From Synergistaceae bacterium (lineage in GTDB: Bacteria > Synergistota > Synergistia > Synergistales > Aminobacteriaceae), in assembly GCA_017394925.1 (NCBI GenBank), contig JAFPWQ010000184.1:1-6316 (forward strand): a stretch of DNA of 6,316 nt. Reading direction: 5' to 3'. A model generated the notes under the pieces. The model did not search any database, was not told the DNA's origin, and saw nothing but the letters and a program-made list of their open reading frames with translations. Positions 5,531-6,316 of this stretch are shown piece by piece. The position numbers and the translations under genes were made by a program. Each line of letters starts with the position of its first letter. Positions within the stretch are counted from its first letter, which is position 1.

Positions 5531-6316
5531 TTAATTCTTATCGCTGAATTCCGCATCAACAGTCTCACTGTCATTATTGCTCTGAGCATGGCCTGCATTT
5601 GAACCTGTATTTGCATTTCCTGCGCCTGCATTGGGAGTACCTGCATTCTGATACAATCTTGCGCCGAATTCCTGCATGGTTTTATTCAGGTCATCTTTAA
5701 GTGATTTCATTGCTGACACGTCATTAGATTCGATTGCCTTTTTTAATGCGTCAACTTTAGAGTTCACTTTTCCTTTTTCATCAGGAGTCATCTTATCGCC
5801 GAGTTCACCGACAAGTTTTTCTGCACTGAACACAGCCGCGTCTGCCTCGTTTCTTGCTTCAGCCTCAGAACGTTTTTTCTCGTCCTCGTCAGCGTGAGCT
5901 TCTGCGTCTCTCTTCATGCGTTCAATTTCTTCTTTCGACAGGTTAGACGACTGAATCGTAATCTTCTGTTCTTTGCCCGTTCCCTTGTCCCTTGCTGAAA
6001 CGTTCACTATTCCGTTAGTGTCAATATCAAACGTAACTTCGATCTGCGGGATTCCTCTTGGAGCCGGAGCAATGCCGTCAAGTGTGAAATGTCCGAGAGC
6101 AACGTTATCTTTTGCCATTGGACGTTCACCCTGATACACTGCGATCTCAACCTGAGGCTGATTGTCCTGTGCTGTCGTGAAAACTTCGCTCTTTCTCGCA
6201 GGAATTGCAGTATTACGCTCAATCATTTTCGTCATGACTCCTCCGAGCGTCTCAATGCCGAGCGTCAGAGGCGTAACGTCAACGAGAACTATTCCGCCGT
6301 CTTTGCGTTCACCACC
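5531..6316 (-). CDS. dnaK: Molecular chaperone DnaK (Hsp70), C-terminal part (5' cut by window)
   Basis: The frame is open to the right edge of the window, giving the last 261 residues. DnaK is the cytoplasmic Hsp70 that binds exposed hydrophobic peptides in an ATP-controlled cycle with DnaJ and GrpE. Fragment residues 9-27 hold the interdomain linker and entry to the substrate-binding domain (VDVTPLTLGIETLGGVM). The beta-sandwich domain runs to about 123 and includes IERNTAIPARKSEVFTTA and the conserved APAPRGIPQIEVTFDID (83-99), NGIVNVSARDKGTGK (101-115). Residues 125-222 form the helical lid, starting at SNLSKEEIERM. A Gly/Asn/Ala/Ser-rich tail (about 225-250) leads to VDAEFSDKN. Most DnaKs end in VDAEFEEV plus charged residues, so this C-terminus lacks the EEV part. 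The ATG at 6235 is internal (the Met of GGVMTK) and is not the start. The ATPase domain lies outside the window. Confidence 0.97.
   Translation of the reverse strand, partial: GGERKDGGIVLVDVTPLTLGIETLGGVMTKMIERNTAIPARKSEVFTTAQDNQPQVEIAVYQGERPMAKDNVALGHFTLDGIAPAPRGIPQIEVTFDIDTNGIVNVSARDKGTGKEQKITIQSSNLSKEEIERMKRDAEAHADEDEKKRSEAEARNEADAAVFSAEKLVGELGDKMTPDEKGKVNSKVDALKKAIESNDVSAMKSLKDDLNKTMQEFGARLYQNAGTPNAGAGNANTGSNAGHAQSNNDSETVDAEFSDKN

Noticed and set aside
5676..5897. Plus-strand frame inside dnaK
   Set aside because: Ser/Phe-rich antisense shadow of the charged DnaK lid helices, with no supporting signals.
6233..6235. A DnaK-like protein starting at the ATG at 6235
   Set aside because: The frame is open to the window edge and encodes the conserved DnaK linker (VDVTPLTLGIETLGG) just upstream, so this ATG is internal and the gene is cut by the window, not truncated in nature.

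Overview
The window reads as a bacterial chromosomal segment, moderately AT-rich by eye, with strong AGGAGG-type ribosome binding sites, tight gene packing and clear Rho-independent terminators. It holds seven complete genes and the truncated ends of two housekeeping genes (folC on the left, dnaK on the right). No IS element, CRISPR array, rRNA or tRNA gene was seen. Exported proteins have Sec-type leaders (MKR or MKK, a hydrophobic stretch, then A-x-A cleavage). The combination of LprI-like small exported proteins and unusual short solute-binding proteins reminds me of gut or rumen Synergistaceae. That is a recollection-based guess at low to moderate confidence; nothing in the window proves the lineage.

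Layout on the plus strand. The 3' end of folC (1-300) is followed after 26 bp by two tandem paralogous genes for exported LprI-like (DUF1311-type) proteins (327-692 and 699-1505). The run ends at a strong hairpin terminator (1531-1566). Next comes mgtE (1643-2977), a CBS-domain magnesium channel/transporter. A HigB-type toxin gene (2988-3344) and an XRE-family antitoxin gene (3341-3622, 4-bp overlap) follow almost without a gap. Twenty bases later lies a gene for an exported solute-binding protein (3643-4470). No terminator was seen between mgtE and that gene, so mgtE-higB-higA-SBP may be one transcription unit ending at a bidirectional hairpin (4477-4523).

Layout on the minus strand. A paralogue of the solute-binding protein (5369 down to 4542) converges on its relative and shares the bidirectional terminator. 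Upstream of it are a putative -10 box and then the terminator of dnaK (5508-5476). The dnaK fragment (6316 down to 5531) covers the interdomain linker, the substrate-binding domain and the lid.

The most unusual feature is the pair of convergent 275-aa solute-binding proteins. In both, the motifs of the SBP_bac_3 (family 3) fold appear in swapped order: the second half of the usual sequence comes first, and the usual N-terminal motif (VAVTGDLPP...DG.PAGFNT) starts near residue 173. This is what a circular permutation at the interdomain hinge would look like. No permease or ATPase gene is adjacent, so the transport partner and ligand are unknown. The second point of interest is the tandem LprI-like pair, which lacks the cysteines usual in that family; one copy has gained a Pro/Glu/Lys-rich linker and a C-terminal beta-rich domain.
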